Shown here piece after piece: positions 27,685-35,435 of a stretch of DNA of 38,075 bases. Numbering within the stretch: position 1 is the stretch's first letter; each line of letters opens with the position of its first letter. The notes beneath the pieces were generated by a model, which saw only the letters and a program-made list of their open reading frames with translations, was not told where the DNA came from and searched no databases. The DNA comes from JAKOQB01 sp036824465. GTDB lineage: Bacteria; Pseudomonadota; Gammaproteobacteria; Burkholderiales; Burkholderiaceae_F. The DNA is taken from NCBI GenBank assembly GCA_036824465.1, contig DAITAC010000034.1, forward strand, positions 1 to 38,075, read 5' to 3'. Both the position numbers and the translations under genes were made by a program.

Positions 27685-30111
27685 TCACGCCCCGCGTCCG
27701 AGCCACTGCTCCAGTTCGAGCATGGCGGCCTCGAACTCGAGCGCCCGCCCAGCCGCCTCGGCCGTCTCGAAGGCGGGGGCGCCGAGCGCCCGGCGTGAAG
27801 CCGCGATCAACGGCGCGGTGTGCTCGATGTCCACCGGTTGGTGCCGATAGCCCCAGCCCTGCAGTGTCTGGTCCGCCGCACCCCAGAAACGTGCCGCCAC
27901 CTCGTGCTCGCCCAGGCACGAGGCCAGCCCCACTGCGGCCTCGAGCAGGTCCACGCCGAGATTCTCGTCGCGCACCTGATGCAGGCATTCGATGGCGAAG
28001 CGCCGGGCTTGGGCGGGTTGACCTCGGGCCACCAGCACGCGAACCAGGTTGTTGAGGACGACGCCGATCCCCAGCCGCCCGCCGTGGATGCGCATGAGCT
28101 CGAGTGCCTCGCGATAGCAGCGCTCGGCTTCGTCCAGTTGCCCCGCGCTGCGTCTGGACTCCGCGATGCTGTTGAGCAACGCGCCCATCTGCCGGGCCTC
28201 GCCGAGTTCGCGCGCCAGCGCGAGGGAATCCTCGTGAACCTGCAAGGCCTCCTCGATCCGGCCCAGGGTGTTCAAGGCTGAGCCCACCTCGTCGAGCGCC
28301 AGCATCACCTCACGGCGGGCACCGATGCGCCGGGCGATCGCTAGCGCCCGCTGCGCGTCGCCGAGCGACTCTTCGTAGCGGCCTCGGAACATGCTCAACT
28401 TGGCGCTCGCCCGCAAAGCGCCAGCACGCGCGGGGGTGTCCGTCGCAGCCACGTCCCGGTCGAGCACGGCGCGGGCCAACCGGTGCCCAATCTCGACGCC
28501 GTTCCAGACCCAGTAGAAGTTGGTGGCAGCCGCCAGGCGCAGGCCCTGCTGCGGATCGAGGGGGCCCTCGCAGCACCACGTGATCGCGGCGATCATGTTG
28601 TCGTGTTCCCGTCGAAGCCGGCCAACCCAGGCATCTTGATCGGGCCCACGCAGGTGCGGCTCCGCCTCTTCCGCCAACCCGACGTAGTAGGCGACATGCC
28701 TGCACCGTGCCGCCTCGCCTTCGCCGCATTCGTTCAGGCGATCCAGCGCGTACTGGCGCACCGTCTCGAGCATCCGATAACGTGGGCGGCCACCCGATGT
28801 GTCGCGATCGACCACGAGCAGCGACTTGTCGTGCAGCGCGGTCAACAGCGCCAGCGCTTCGTATTCGTCGGTGGTCTGCGCGACGTCGGCCGCGGCCCGC
28901 AGCGTCCAGCCGCCGGCGAACACCGACACCTGACGCAGCATCTGCTGCTCGCGTGGCGCCAGCTGCTCGTAGCTCCACTGCATCGCCGCGTGCAGCGTCT
29001 GGTGCCGCGGCAGCGCGCGGCTGCCGCCGGTGAGCAGCCGGAAGCGGTCATCCAGGCGCCCGGAAATCTCGGCCACCGACAGCATCGTCACGCGCGCCGC
29101 CGCCAGCTCGATCGCCAGCGCGATGCCATCCAGGCGCCGGCAGATCTCCGCCAGCGGCGCGGCGTTGCCGGCATCGACCTCGAAGTCGGGCAAGGCCAGC
29201 CGCGCGCGGTCGACGAAGACGCGCACCGACTCGGCACCCTGCACCGCCTGCAGATCCGCCGTCGCCGGCAGCGACAGCGAGCGCACCGGAAAGATCTGCT
29301 CGCCGGCCACGCCCAGGCCCTCTCGGCTGGTGGCCAGGATCGTCGTGCCGGTGTTGCCAGCCAGCAGCGCGTCGACCAGAGCGACCACGCCGTCGATGAC
29401 ATGCTCGCAGTTGTCCAGCACCAGCAGCGTGCGGCGCGGCGCCAGGTGAGCTAGCAGCCGCTCCATCATCGGCGTGTCGCCCTCTTCGCGGATGCCCAGC
29501 ACGGCCGCGCAGGTGGAGGCCACGCGCGCGGCATCCTTCAGCGGCGCCAGGTCGATGAACCAGACGCCGTCCGGAAACCCCGCAAGCTGTTGCCGCGCGA
29601 ACTGCAACGCCAGGCGCGTCTTGCCGCAGCCGCCGATGCCGGTCAGCGTCAGCAGCCGCGTCGACGGCAGCAGGCGCGCGAGGTCCGCGAGCGCCGCCTC
29701 GCGGCCGATGAAGCGCGTGCGCTGCTCTGGCAGGTTGTGACGCGCCGGCTGGGCGGGTCGGGACACCATCGACGCGGCCGGCGCTGGCTGCAGCGGCGCG
29801 GTCAACCGGTAGCCGTAGCCCGGCAGTGTCGCGATGGCGCTCGCGCCGAGCAGCTTGCGCAGGTTGCCGATCTGCGTGGCGATGTTGTGTTCCTCGACCA
29901 CCAGGCCGGGCCAGACGAGGTCAAGCAGTTCCTGCTTGGTGACCAGCCGCTCGTGGCGCTGGGCCAGCACCAGAAGCAGATCGAAGGCGCGGCTGCCCAG
30001 GGCCACAGGCTCGCCACGCACGCGCAGCACACGCTCGGCCGGGTGAAGCTCGAAGTGGCCGAAGCGCATCGGTTCGTCAGCGCTGACAGGTGGCACAGGC
30101 AGCACTCCCAT
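27685..30111 (-). CDS. Winged-helix / STAND-ATPase / TPR transcriptional regulator
   Basis: 808 residues. Residues 16-105 are an OmpR/CadC-type winged helix (FGHFELHPAERVLRVRGEPV to LPGYGYRLTAPL). Residues about 135-420 are a STAND/NB-ARC-like ATPase with Walker A GIGGCGKT at 158-165 and Walker B-like TLLVLDNCEHV. The C-terminal third is helical with TPR-like units (ALDEVGSALNTLGRIEEALQ). It resembles the COG3903-type predicted ATPases fused to DNA-binding domains, and AfsR-like regulators without a separate BTAD. Such proteins use nucleotide binding to switch DNA binding. ATG 30111 is preferred to TTG 30117. Divergent from the diiron gene at 30320, its most likely target; the TRAP operon on its other side could be another. 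Confidence 0.88.
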   Translation of the reverse strand: MGVLPVPPVSADEPMRFGHFELHPAERVLRVRGEPVALGSRAFDLLLVLAQRHERLVTKQELLDLVWPGLVVEEHNIATQIGNLRKLLGASAIATLPGYGYRLTAPLQPAPAASMVSRPAQPARHNLPEQRTRFIGREAALADLARLLPSTRLLTLTGIGGCGKTRLALQFARQQLAGFPDGVWFIDLAPLKDAARVASTCAAVLGIREEGDTPMMERLLAHLAPRRTLLVLDNCEHVIDGVVALVDALLAGNTGTTILATSREGLGVAGEQIFPVRSLSLPATADLQAVQGAESVRVFVDRARLALPDFEVDAGNAAPLAEICRRLDGIALAIELAAARVTMLSVAEISGRLDDRFRLLTGGSRALPRHQTLHAAMQWSYEQLAPREQQMLRQVSVFAGGWTLRAAADVAQTTDEYEALALLTALHDKSLLVVDRDTSGGRPRYRMLETVRQYALDRLNECGEGEAARCRHVAYYVGLAEEAEPHLRGPDQDAWVGRLRREHDNMIAAITWCCEGPLDPQQGLRLAAATNFYWVWNGVEIGHRLARAVLDRDVAATDTPARAGALRASAKLSMFRGRYEESLGDAQRALAIARRIGARREVMLALDEVGSALNTLGRIEEALQVHEDSLALARELGEARQMGALLNSIAESRRSAGQLDEAERCYREALELMRIHGGRLGIGVVLNNLVRVLVARGQPAQARRFAIECLHQVRDENLGVDLLEAAVGLASCLGEHEVAARFWGAADQTLQGWGYRHQPVDIEHTAPLIAASRRALGAPAFETAEAAGRALEFEAAMLELEQWLGRGA

Positions 30112-30196
30112 GGTCAACGAGCGGCGGCGTGCGCCGGCGGCCCGCCTGCTGCCGAGCAGTCACCTTGCCGCCGAGATCATGCGGCCATTGACGACG

Positions 30197-30222
30197 TTTG
30201 AAAACCTTTGATCCGGGCTTGA
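30197..30222. promoter_or_regulatory. Three direct half-sites between the regulator and diiron gene
   Basis: TTTGA at 30197-30201, TTTGA at 30207-30211 and CTTGA at 30218-30222 recur with 10- and 11-base spacing, about one helical turn. OmpR-type winged helices commonly bind such direct repeats. Their place in the divergent intergenic region makes them a candidate operator for the neighbouring regulator; binding is inferred only. Confidence 0.4.
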
Positions 30223-30238
30223 GGACGCCACGCCCGCC

Positions 30239-30259
30239 GCTGGGCACAGTGTGCCCCAG
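30239..30259. promoter_or_regulatory. Palindrome upstream of the diiron gene
   Basis: GGGCACA-G-TGTGCCC (30242-30256) is a perfect 15-base palindrome, nearly extended on both sides (CT before, CAG after). It ends 63 bases before the ATG at 30320. A second candidate operator, or the binding site of a dimeric regulator encoded elsewhere. Confidence 0.4.
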
Positions 30260-30319
30260 GCGCTCAACCTTTTCTGCGCCTTCGCTCTTCAACCCCCTAC
30301 CCTGAACGAGGACCTCACC

Positions 30320-31267
30320 ATGTCACACGTTACTCAGCACTCGGTCGATACCACCCGCTACGCCAAGTGCGTCGAAGTGTCCAAGCGCATCCGCTGGGAC
30401 ACCGACCGCGACGTGATCCGCGGCCGCCAGTTCGACTTCGGCAAGAAGTTCCTGCCCGACGGCCTGTCCAAGGTCGGGCTGCTGCCGTTCCTGAACTCCG
30501 ACGAGAAGCGCCTGTCTTCGCAGGTGCAGGGCCGCACCTACGCCAACATGTTCGCGCTGGTCGAGCGCTTCATCGGCGCCAAGGTGCTGGAGGTGAGCCG
30601 CGGCCACTGGCTGGGCGACCAGGTCGCGCTCGAGGCGCTGGTGCGCCTGACGGACGAGGAACTCAAGCACCAGGAGATGTTCCGCCGCCTGGAGACGATG
30701 ATGGCGCCCGGCATGCCGACGGGCTACCGCTTCCTGCCGCAGCCCAACGACGTGGCGCAGGCGGTGCTGGCCGCGTCGACCTGGGCCGTGCTGGCGCTGA
30801 TCTGCGACATCGAACTCTTCTCGCAGGCGCATTACCGCAGCAGCATCGATCCGGAAACGCAGATCGATCCGTTGTGGAAGGACGTGTTCCTGTTCCACTG
30901 GAAGGAAGAGTCGCAGCACGCGATCGTCGACGAGATGGAGTGGATGCGCGAGGACGAGAAGCTCGACGCGCAGCAGCGCGACAAGGCCGTCGACGAACTG
31001 ATCGGACTGGTCGGTGCGGTGGACGGCATCGCACAGATGCAGGCCAAGGCCGATGCCGAGTACTTCGTCCAAGTGGCCGGCCGTGTCTTCGATGAAACAC
31101 AAGAGCAGGCGATCCACGCGACGATGTTGGGCGCCTATCGCTGGCAGTACATCGCGAGCGGTGTGCAGGATCCGCGTTTCCTCAAGGTGCTCGGTTCGAT
31201 GATCAATGCCGAGCAGGGCGCTCGCATCAATGCCGCGCTGGCGCCGATCGTCGGCGCCGTTCACTGA
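30320..31267 (+). CDS. Diiron protein with AurF-type ligand pattern, candidate N-oxygenase
   Basis: 315 residues, all-helical, no signal peptide. Candidate iron ligands are Glu82 (LVERF), Glu114 and His117 (EELKH), Glu165 (CDIEL), His193, Glu197 and His200 (HWKEESQH). The last group has the H-x3-E-x2-H spacing of p-aminobenzoate N-oxygenase AurF (known ligands E101, E136, H139, E196, H223, E227, H230), with the extra His that sets AurF apart from other ferritin-like diiron enzymes. The spacings between groups are also close. This suggests oxidation of an amine or similar substrate, but overall sequence looks distant from AurF and a non-oxygenase role is possible. GAGGA lies upstream of ATG 30320. 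Divergent from the STAND-type regulator. Confidence 0.75.
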   Translation: MSHVTQHSVDTTRYAKCVEVSKRIRWDTDRDVIRGRQFDFGKKFLPDGLSKVGLLPFLNSDEKRLSSQVQGRTYANMFALVERFIGAKVLEVSRGHWLGDQVALEALVRLTDEELKHQEMFRRLETMMAPGMPTGYRFLPQPNDVAQAVLAASTWAVLALICDIELFSQAHYRSSIDPETQIDPLWKDVFLFHWKEESQHAIVDEMEWMREDEKLDAQQRDKAVDELIGLVGAVDGIAQMQAKADAEYFVQVAGRVFDETQEQAIHATMLGAYRWQYIASGVQDPRFLKVLGSMINAEQGARINAALAPIVGAVH

Positions 31268-31377
31268 AGCGGCGTCGCAGCCTGGCCGGCACGCCAATCC
31301 CGGATGCCTCGAAGCGACCCATTTCGTTTCAGCGCGAATGCCGCCGCTGGCATCCGACCGGATCAAAGGAGACTGTC

Positions 31378-32133
31378 ATGCGTCTTGTCGAGAGACTGAT
31401 TCGCCTGTGCCTCTGCGCGGGGCTGGGGTGTGCATCGATCGGCGCCACTCCCGTCGCGGCAGCGACGATCGGCATCAATGACAGCGTGCTCACGGCATTC
31501 ACAGACAGCGGCGACGATGTGCTGTCTGTCTTCGCATCGGGCACGAATCTCGTGTTTGCCGGGGTCGCTTTCGCTGTCGTGACTCCCGGTTGCTCCGGAA
31601 TCGGCACCGTGTCGTGCGCCCTCTCGGGTTTGACCGAGGTGCGGGTCAACATGCTGGCCGGTGACGACGCGCTCGACCTGACGGGCCTGCCCTTGATCCC
31701 GACGCTCGTCTTCACGATCCTCGGCGGCGATGGTGACGATGTGCTTCTGGGCAGCCGCAACAGCGAGCGGATGTATGGCGGCACGGGGGATGACGTCCTG
31801 ATCGGCGGGGGAGGTGTCGATTGCCTGTCCGGCGGGACGGGGGTCAACGTGGTGCTGGATTCGAAGTGCGATGCCGGCGCCGACCCCGACTTCCCACCCG
31901 CCCAGCCGAGCTCGGTTCCTGTGCCGGATTCACCGCTTCTGCTTTTGACCGCGTTGGGACTGCTTGCGCTCACGCGCTCCCGTTTGAGCTCGAAAGGCAA
32001 CCCGGCGCGCATCGGCGTTGCATCGGCACCAATCGTCGGCGCGGCTTACCGAATCGGCGTCGGGGGCCCTCTCGGCCAGTTCGGGCGACGCCAAAGTCGT
32101 TGTGGTCATCGTGGTGTTCCTAGTGGCCTGTAA
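31378..32133 (+). CDS. Secreted RTX-repeat protein with PEP-CTERM-like sorting segment and extra tail
   Basis: 251 residues. Signal peptide about 1-28 (VAAA-TIG). Residues 116-152 contain glycine-aspartate nonapeptide repeats of the RTX calcium-binding type (GGDGDDVLL, GGTGDDVLI, GGGGVDCLS). Residues 182-202 look like a PEP-CTERM-class sorting signal: VPDSP, a hydrophobic stretch LLLLTALGLLALT, then Arg-rich RSR. Unlike PEP-CTERM proteins, which stop just after the Arg cluster, this one continues for about 49 residues rich in Gly and Arg. The tail may come from a lost stop or frameshift. A consensus AAGGAG precedes ATG 31378. No exosortase is in the window. It lies 110 bases after the diiron gene. 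Confidence 0.7.
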   Translation: MRLVERLIRLCLCAGLGCASIGATPVAAATIGINDSVLTAFTDSGDDVLSVFASGTNLVFAGVAFAVVTPGCSGIGTVSCALSGLTEVRVNMLAGDDALDLTGLPLIPTLVFTILGGDGDDVLLGSRNSERMYGGTGDDVLIGGGGVDCLSGGTGVNVVLDSKCDAGADPDFPPAQPSSVPVPDSPLLLLTALGLLALTRSRLSSKGNPARIGVASAPIVGAAYRIGVGGPLGQFGRRQSRCGHRGVPSGL

Positions 32134-32451
32134 CAGCTGACTCGAGAGGGAAAGGCACGCCGGAGCGGCCGAGTGCGCGAAGCGAGCCGCGTCGCGTCGC
32201 CGACGCATACGCGCAAGGCGAGCAACAAGGCAATCGGCCGCTCCGGCGCGCAGGGCACTCTGTTTGGCGCTCGGGAGCGCGCGGGAAGACATTCGCCGTT
32301 CCCGGGAGCGATCGTATGCTTATTGGCGGCTACGCAACGAGCTGTCTGTGCGAAGGCGAACACAATGCGCGCCGGCGCCTTTCGTCCATTGTTTCTTCAT
32401 GGGCAGTCGGTTAACCTCGAAGCGCGAACGCCGGGGACGGCGAGGTAGCGA
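32134..32451. other. Gene-free stretch with an inverted repeat
   Basis: 318 bases between the RTX-type gene and the SDR remnant. No frame on either strand shows recognisable protein similarity. It holds the 15-bp inverted repeat listed separately and a smaller CGGGAA/TTCCCG stem near 32280-32310. Otherwise nothing seen. Confidence 0.5.
32158..32248. repeat. Perfect 15-bp inverted repeat with 61-base spacer
   Basis: CGCCGGAGCGGCCGA (32158-32172) and its exact reverse complement TCGGCCGCTCCGGCG (32234-32248). Fifteen matched bases are more than expected by chance at this distance even in GC-rich DNA. No T-run follows, so it is a poor intrinsic terminator. It could be the ends of a small mobile element, a REP-like element, or a structured RNA. 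Confidence 0.55.
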
Positions 32452-32622
32452 ATGACTGAGCAGGCCGCACCGGTCACCGGCGTGTCGTCGGGAATCGGAC
32501 GGCAGTTGGCGAAGGTGTTCGCACGGCACGGTCACCCCGCAGTGCCGCGCGCGCGCAAGTCTGGCATGGCGCTGATGGATAAGGCGTTCCCAACCCGCCC
32601 AGGTCGTATCGCCGACGGCTGA
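32452..32622 (+). pseudogene. Truncated short-chain dehydrogenase/reductase remnant
   Basis: 56-codon open frame, too short for an enzyme. It reads as the start of an SDR: after Met-Thr-Glu-Gln comes APVTGVSSGIGRQLAKVFAR with the TGxxxGIG cofactor-binding motif, then HGHPAVPRARK matching the second Rossmann strand. The sequence then departs from the family and stops at 32620-32622. About 200 residues including the Tyr-x3-Lys catalytic pair are missing. A GAGG lies upstream of the ATG. Best read as a decayed or deleted gene, in line with the disordered surroundings. Confidence 0.6.
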
Positions 32623-32720
32623 TCCCACCATCCGCCATTTCCGAGCGGCAAATGGCCGAAGGTGGCCGACCGCGCTGGTGCGAAGATCGCAGAAGCAAAC
32701 AGCCACCGGACTCCCGATTC

Positions 32721-33791
32721 ATGCAAACGCTGGAGCATCGCAAACAGATCGACGGACTTCGGTTCTTCGCCTTTCTCGCGGTGTTCATGATCCACAGCGA
32801 CGTCGAACACTTCTGGTGGGGCAGTTACGGGGTCTCGCTGTTCTTCGTGATCAGCGGGTTCCTGATCACCCGAATCCTGATCGCGTCGCAAGACCGGCCG
32901 CGCGGTCAGGCACTCAAAGCCTTTTACGTGCGCCGCGCATTGCGAATCTTCCCCGCCTACTATCTGGTGCTGGGACTGGCGGCAGCCACGGTCGGCATCG
33001 CTCACCTGCCGGCGTACGTTCTGTACGTGATGAACTGGGGGATCTTTTTCTACACGTGGATCCAACCTGCACTTGTGGATCGTCCGTGGGATCCCGTGCG
33101 GATGTATGGCGTCCACTTCTGGTCGTTGTGCGTCGAAGAGCAGTTCTATCTGGTGTTCCCGCTGCTGTTTTCCTTCCTGCGGCCGGGCCGCGGGCGGCTT
33201 CGCTGGTTGCTCGCACTGTGGGCAGCATGCGTCGGCTTTCGGTTCCTCTTCGCCGTGCTCCTGCCAAAGTCGGCGTACGGCTTGATTCCGCTGGTCTGCG
33301 GCGAGTATCTGGTCGCGGGTGCGGTGGGCGCTGTGCTATTCGCGGATACGTCGGCGACCGCCGAACGGATCCGCGCTGCCGCCAGGCAATGGATGTTTCC
33401 GGTCGGCCTCGCGCTGGTGGTGGCCTTGTTCGCCCTGTACGGGCCGGAGTCACCGTCGATCGACCACGTCATGCACCCGCCGCACATGCAGACGCTGCTG
33501 GCGCTCGGCTTCCTCGCGATGGTGCTGGGATTGTGGCAAACGGACAATCGTTGGGTGCTGGGATTCTTCAACTTCGCACCCTTTCGTTTCCTCGGAAAGA
33601 TCAGCTACGGCCTGTATCTGATCCACCTCTTCATGTGGCCCCTCTACGACTGGCTCGCCGCGCATTACGCCGTGTTACGCGACGTTCCTCCTCTTGCGGC
33701 GCGGTTCGGGCTGACGGTCTTGCTGGCGACGGCAATGTGGCATCTCGTCGAGGCGCCGATCTTGAAGCTCAAGGCAAGATTTCAGTACTGA
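32721..33791 (+). CDS. OafA/YrhL-type acyltransferase-3 membrane protein
   Basis: 356 residues with about ten predicted membrane helices. Features of the acyltransferase-3 family: the N-terminal QIDGLRFFAFLAVFMIHSD with the R-x10-H motif (Arg14, His25), GVSLFFVISGFLITR, YVRRALRIFPAYY, SLCVEEQFYLVFPLL and, near the end, GKISYGLYLIHL. These enzymes move acyl groups, usually acetyl, onto sugars of O-antigen, exopolysaccharide or peptidoglycan across the inner membrane. ATG 32721 fits the family start; an upstream ATG at 32652 would add an unrelated 23-residue tail. No fused SGNH domain, but a separate SGNH gene is convergent with it. The acceptor is unknown. Confidence 0.9.
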   Translation: MQTLEHRKQIDGLRFFAFLAVFMIHSDVEHFWWGSYGVSLFFVISGFLITRILIASQDRPRGQALKAFYVRRALRIFPAYYLVLGLAAATVGIAHLPAYVLYVMNWGIFFYTWIQPALVDRPWDPVRMYGVHFWSLCVEEQFYLVFPLLFSFLRPGRGRLRWLLALWAACVGFRFLFAVLLPKSAYGLIPLVCGEYLVAGAVGAVLFADTSATAERIRAAARQWMFPVGLALVVALFALYGPESPSIDHVMHPPHMQTLLALGFLAMVLGLWQTDNRWVLGFFNFAPFRFLGKISYGLYLIHLFMWPLYDWLAAHYAVLRDVPPLAARFGLTVLLATAMWHLVEAPILKLKARFQY

Positions 33792-33824
33792 CTTCTCCTC
33801 CCGGCCGCCAATTGGCACGGCACC

Positions 33825-35204
33825 TCACGGCGGGCAGGAGCAGAGCGCAGGCTTCGCCGGCGTGCCCATCGGCGCCGACGGGCCTTTCGCGCTGTCCGTA
33901 CGACGCACCGGAATCTTCTCCTTGAACAGCGACAGGTTGATGGCATCGGCCATCGCCTTGTAGCCGGCATCGTTCGGGTGCAGATTGTCGCCGCTGTCGT
34001 AGGCCGGAAGGATCTTGCTCGGATTGCTCGGGTCGCGTATCGCCTTGTCGAAGTCGATCACTGCGTCGTAGGCCTTGCTGGTCCGGATCCATTGGTTGAC
34101 GACCTGGCGCTGGGCTTCGCCAACGTCCGTGTAGTAGAGCCCCGGCAGGTACGCCTGGAAGGGGGTCAGCGTCCCTCCGTACACCTTGAGGCCCAACGCA
34201 CGCGCGCGATCGATGATCTGGCGATGGCCTGCAATGATCTGGTCGGGAGTCACGGCGCCGGGAAAGCCGATGTCATTGATGCCCAGCAGGACGATCAGGT
34301 AGCGCGCACCCGACTGCACCAGTACGTCACGATCGAGGCGCGCCAATGCGTTCGAGCCATCCTTGTCATGCAGGACCCGGTTGCCGGTAATGCCCGCATT
34401 GAGAACTGCCACCTTGCTGCCACCCTTCTGCGCGGTAAGCCGCTCAGCCAGACGATTCGGCCAGCGCTTGTTGGCATCGACAGTCGACTGGTATCCGTCG
34501 GTTATCGAATCGCCAAGCGTGACGATGGCCCTGGTACTCCTGGCGGCGTCGACCTCGATGCCCGTCAGGAAATAGACAGACTGGGTCGTGGTCGTCGTGG
34601 GCAGGTTGTCGGCTCCGCTGAAATCCCCCGCAGCCGAAACATAGGTCGTCTGCAGACCCGCCGTATGTTCGGTCGCCGCGACCTGGTTGCCCGCGACGTA
34701 GAGGCTGACCGCGAGGTCGCCGAGGTCGGGCACCTGGAGATTCACGGGATCGCTGACTGCCAGAGCGCCGGGCGGGATCGCCATGGACGGCGACCCGTTG
34801 AATGTTAGGGCCCGATCCGACCCTGCGGCGATCGCTGCACCTGTGCTGCGCAGCGCCACATGCGCCGAACTGATCACGAGCGGACCGGCACCATTAGCAT
34901 TCGACAGGCGCACGCGCACCCGTTTGCCACCGATGCTCACGCGCACGATCTGGCGAATGGTCTGGCCTTTGAACTCGACGGGACTGCTTGCGGCCTGCGG
35001 GCTTGCACTCCATGTACCCACCCAGTGGATGTCACTTGTGCCGTCTTTGGCAAGGGTCGCAGGCGCAATGACCATCCCCGCGATGGCCAGCATCGTCCCC
35101 GCAAGGACGGCAAGCGCCCGCCGGAGAGACCCGCTGGAATACCCGGACCGAAGGGTCAGTTTCGACGTTTGTTCGTTTATCGGGGGCGGCTGTGGGAGCG
35201 ACAA
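33825..35204 (-). CDS. Secreted SGNH/GDSL-family hydrolase
   Basis: 459 residues from TTG 35204, chosen for a GGAG eight bases upstream and conserved in the duplicate copy; the frame is open to another TTG at 35261, and ATG 35096 would cut into the signal peptide. The signal core is AVLAGTMLAIAGMVIAPATLA. The N-terminal half (HWVGTWSASPQAA and a jelly-roll-like part) precedes the catalytic SGNH domain, which shows GDSITDG (nucleophile Ser), NAGITGN, GIND and DNLHPNDAGY (Asp/His). The family includes esterases, lipases and carbohydrate deacetylases; the substrate is unknown. Convergent with the acyltransferase gene, 33 bases apart. Confidence 0.88.
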   Translation of the reverse strand: MSLPQPPPINEQTSKLTLRSGYSSGSLRRALAVLAGTMLAIAGMVIAPATLAKDGTSDIHWVGTWSASPQAASSPVEFKGQTIRQIVRVSIGGKRVRVRLSNANGAGPLVISSAHVALRSTGAAIAAGSDRALTFNGSPSMAIPPGALAVSDPVNLQVPDLGDLAVSLYVAGNQVAATEHTAGLQTTYVSAAGDFSGADNLPTTTTTQSVYFLTGIEVDAARSTRAIVTLGDSITDGYQSTVDANKRWPNRLAERLTAQKGGSKVAVLNAGITGNRVLHDKDGSNALARLDRDVLVQSGARYLIVLLGINDIGFPGAVTPDQIIAGHRQIIDRARALGLKVYGGTLTPFQAYLPGLYYTDVGEAQRQVVNQWIRTSKAYDAVIDFDKAIRDPSNPSKILPAYDSGDNLHPNDAGYKAMADAINLSLFKEKIPVRRTDSAKGPSAPMGTPAKPALCSCPP

Positions 35205-35425
35205 GATGGGTTCTCCGAATACGGGAAAAGCAGTTGGTGCGCGGCCACGCGCCCGGACCAAAAAATCAAGGGCCCTTTTTCGAACCTCTAATGGCGGGGC
35301 GCCATGCCGTGGAACAGACTGATAAACGCATCATCATGACGCGGTGCTGTCCACCTAACATGATCTTCTCCGACAAATATGCGGTCTGTGCGACAGCGCA
35401 CGCATGGGAGAGTAGTCCTGGCGGG
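35161..35425. repeat. Direct repeat, copy 1 (upstream block and 5' end of the SGNH gene)
   Basis: Matches 36462-36724 in the same orientation. By eye, 35205-35413 differs from the other copy at only two bases plus a two-T indel, while the coding part (35100-35204) is clearly more diverged and homology continues patchily down to about 34610. It holds the SGNH ribosome-binding site, an ATGGCG-GGG-CGCCAT stem (35291-35305) and a GTGCG/CGCAC stem near 35388-35401. Confidence 0.9.
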
Positions 35426-35435
35426 TTCCTCATTG

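Noticed and set aside
28310..28978. Additional minus-strand frame inside the regulator gene
   Set aside because: Overlaps the TPR/ATPase part of the regulator in another frame and has no independent support.
31301..31356. CGGATGCC and GGCATCCG inverted arms between the diiron and RTX-type genes
   Set aside because: Only 8 bp with a 40-base spacer and no T-run; may be chance.
33794..33841. Imperfect CTCCT/AGGAG inverted repeat between convergent acyltransferase and SGNH genes
   Set aside because: Arms pair poorly in the middle and the repeat runs into the SGNH coding end; not listed as a terminator.
35266..35280. AAGGGCCCTT followed by T residues as an intrinsic terminator
   Set aside because: The palindrome has no loop, so only about three base pairs could form; too weak.
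35350..35360. ACCTAAC/GTTAGGT resembling an integron attC core in the SGNH repeat
   Set aside because: No partner core site or paired L/R boxes at suitable distance on either strand, and no integrase in the window.
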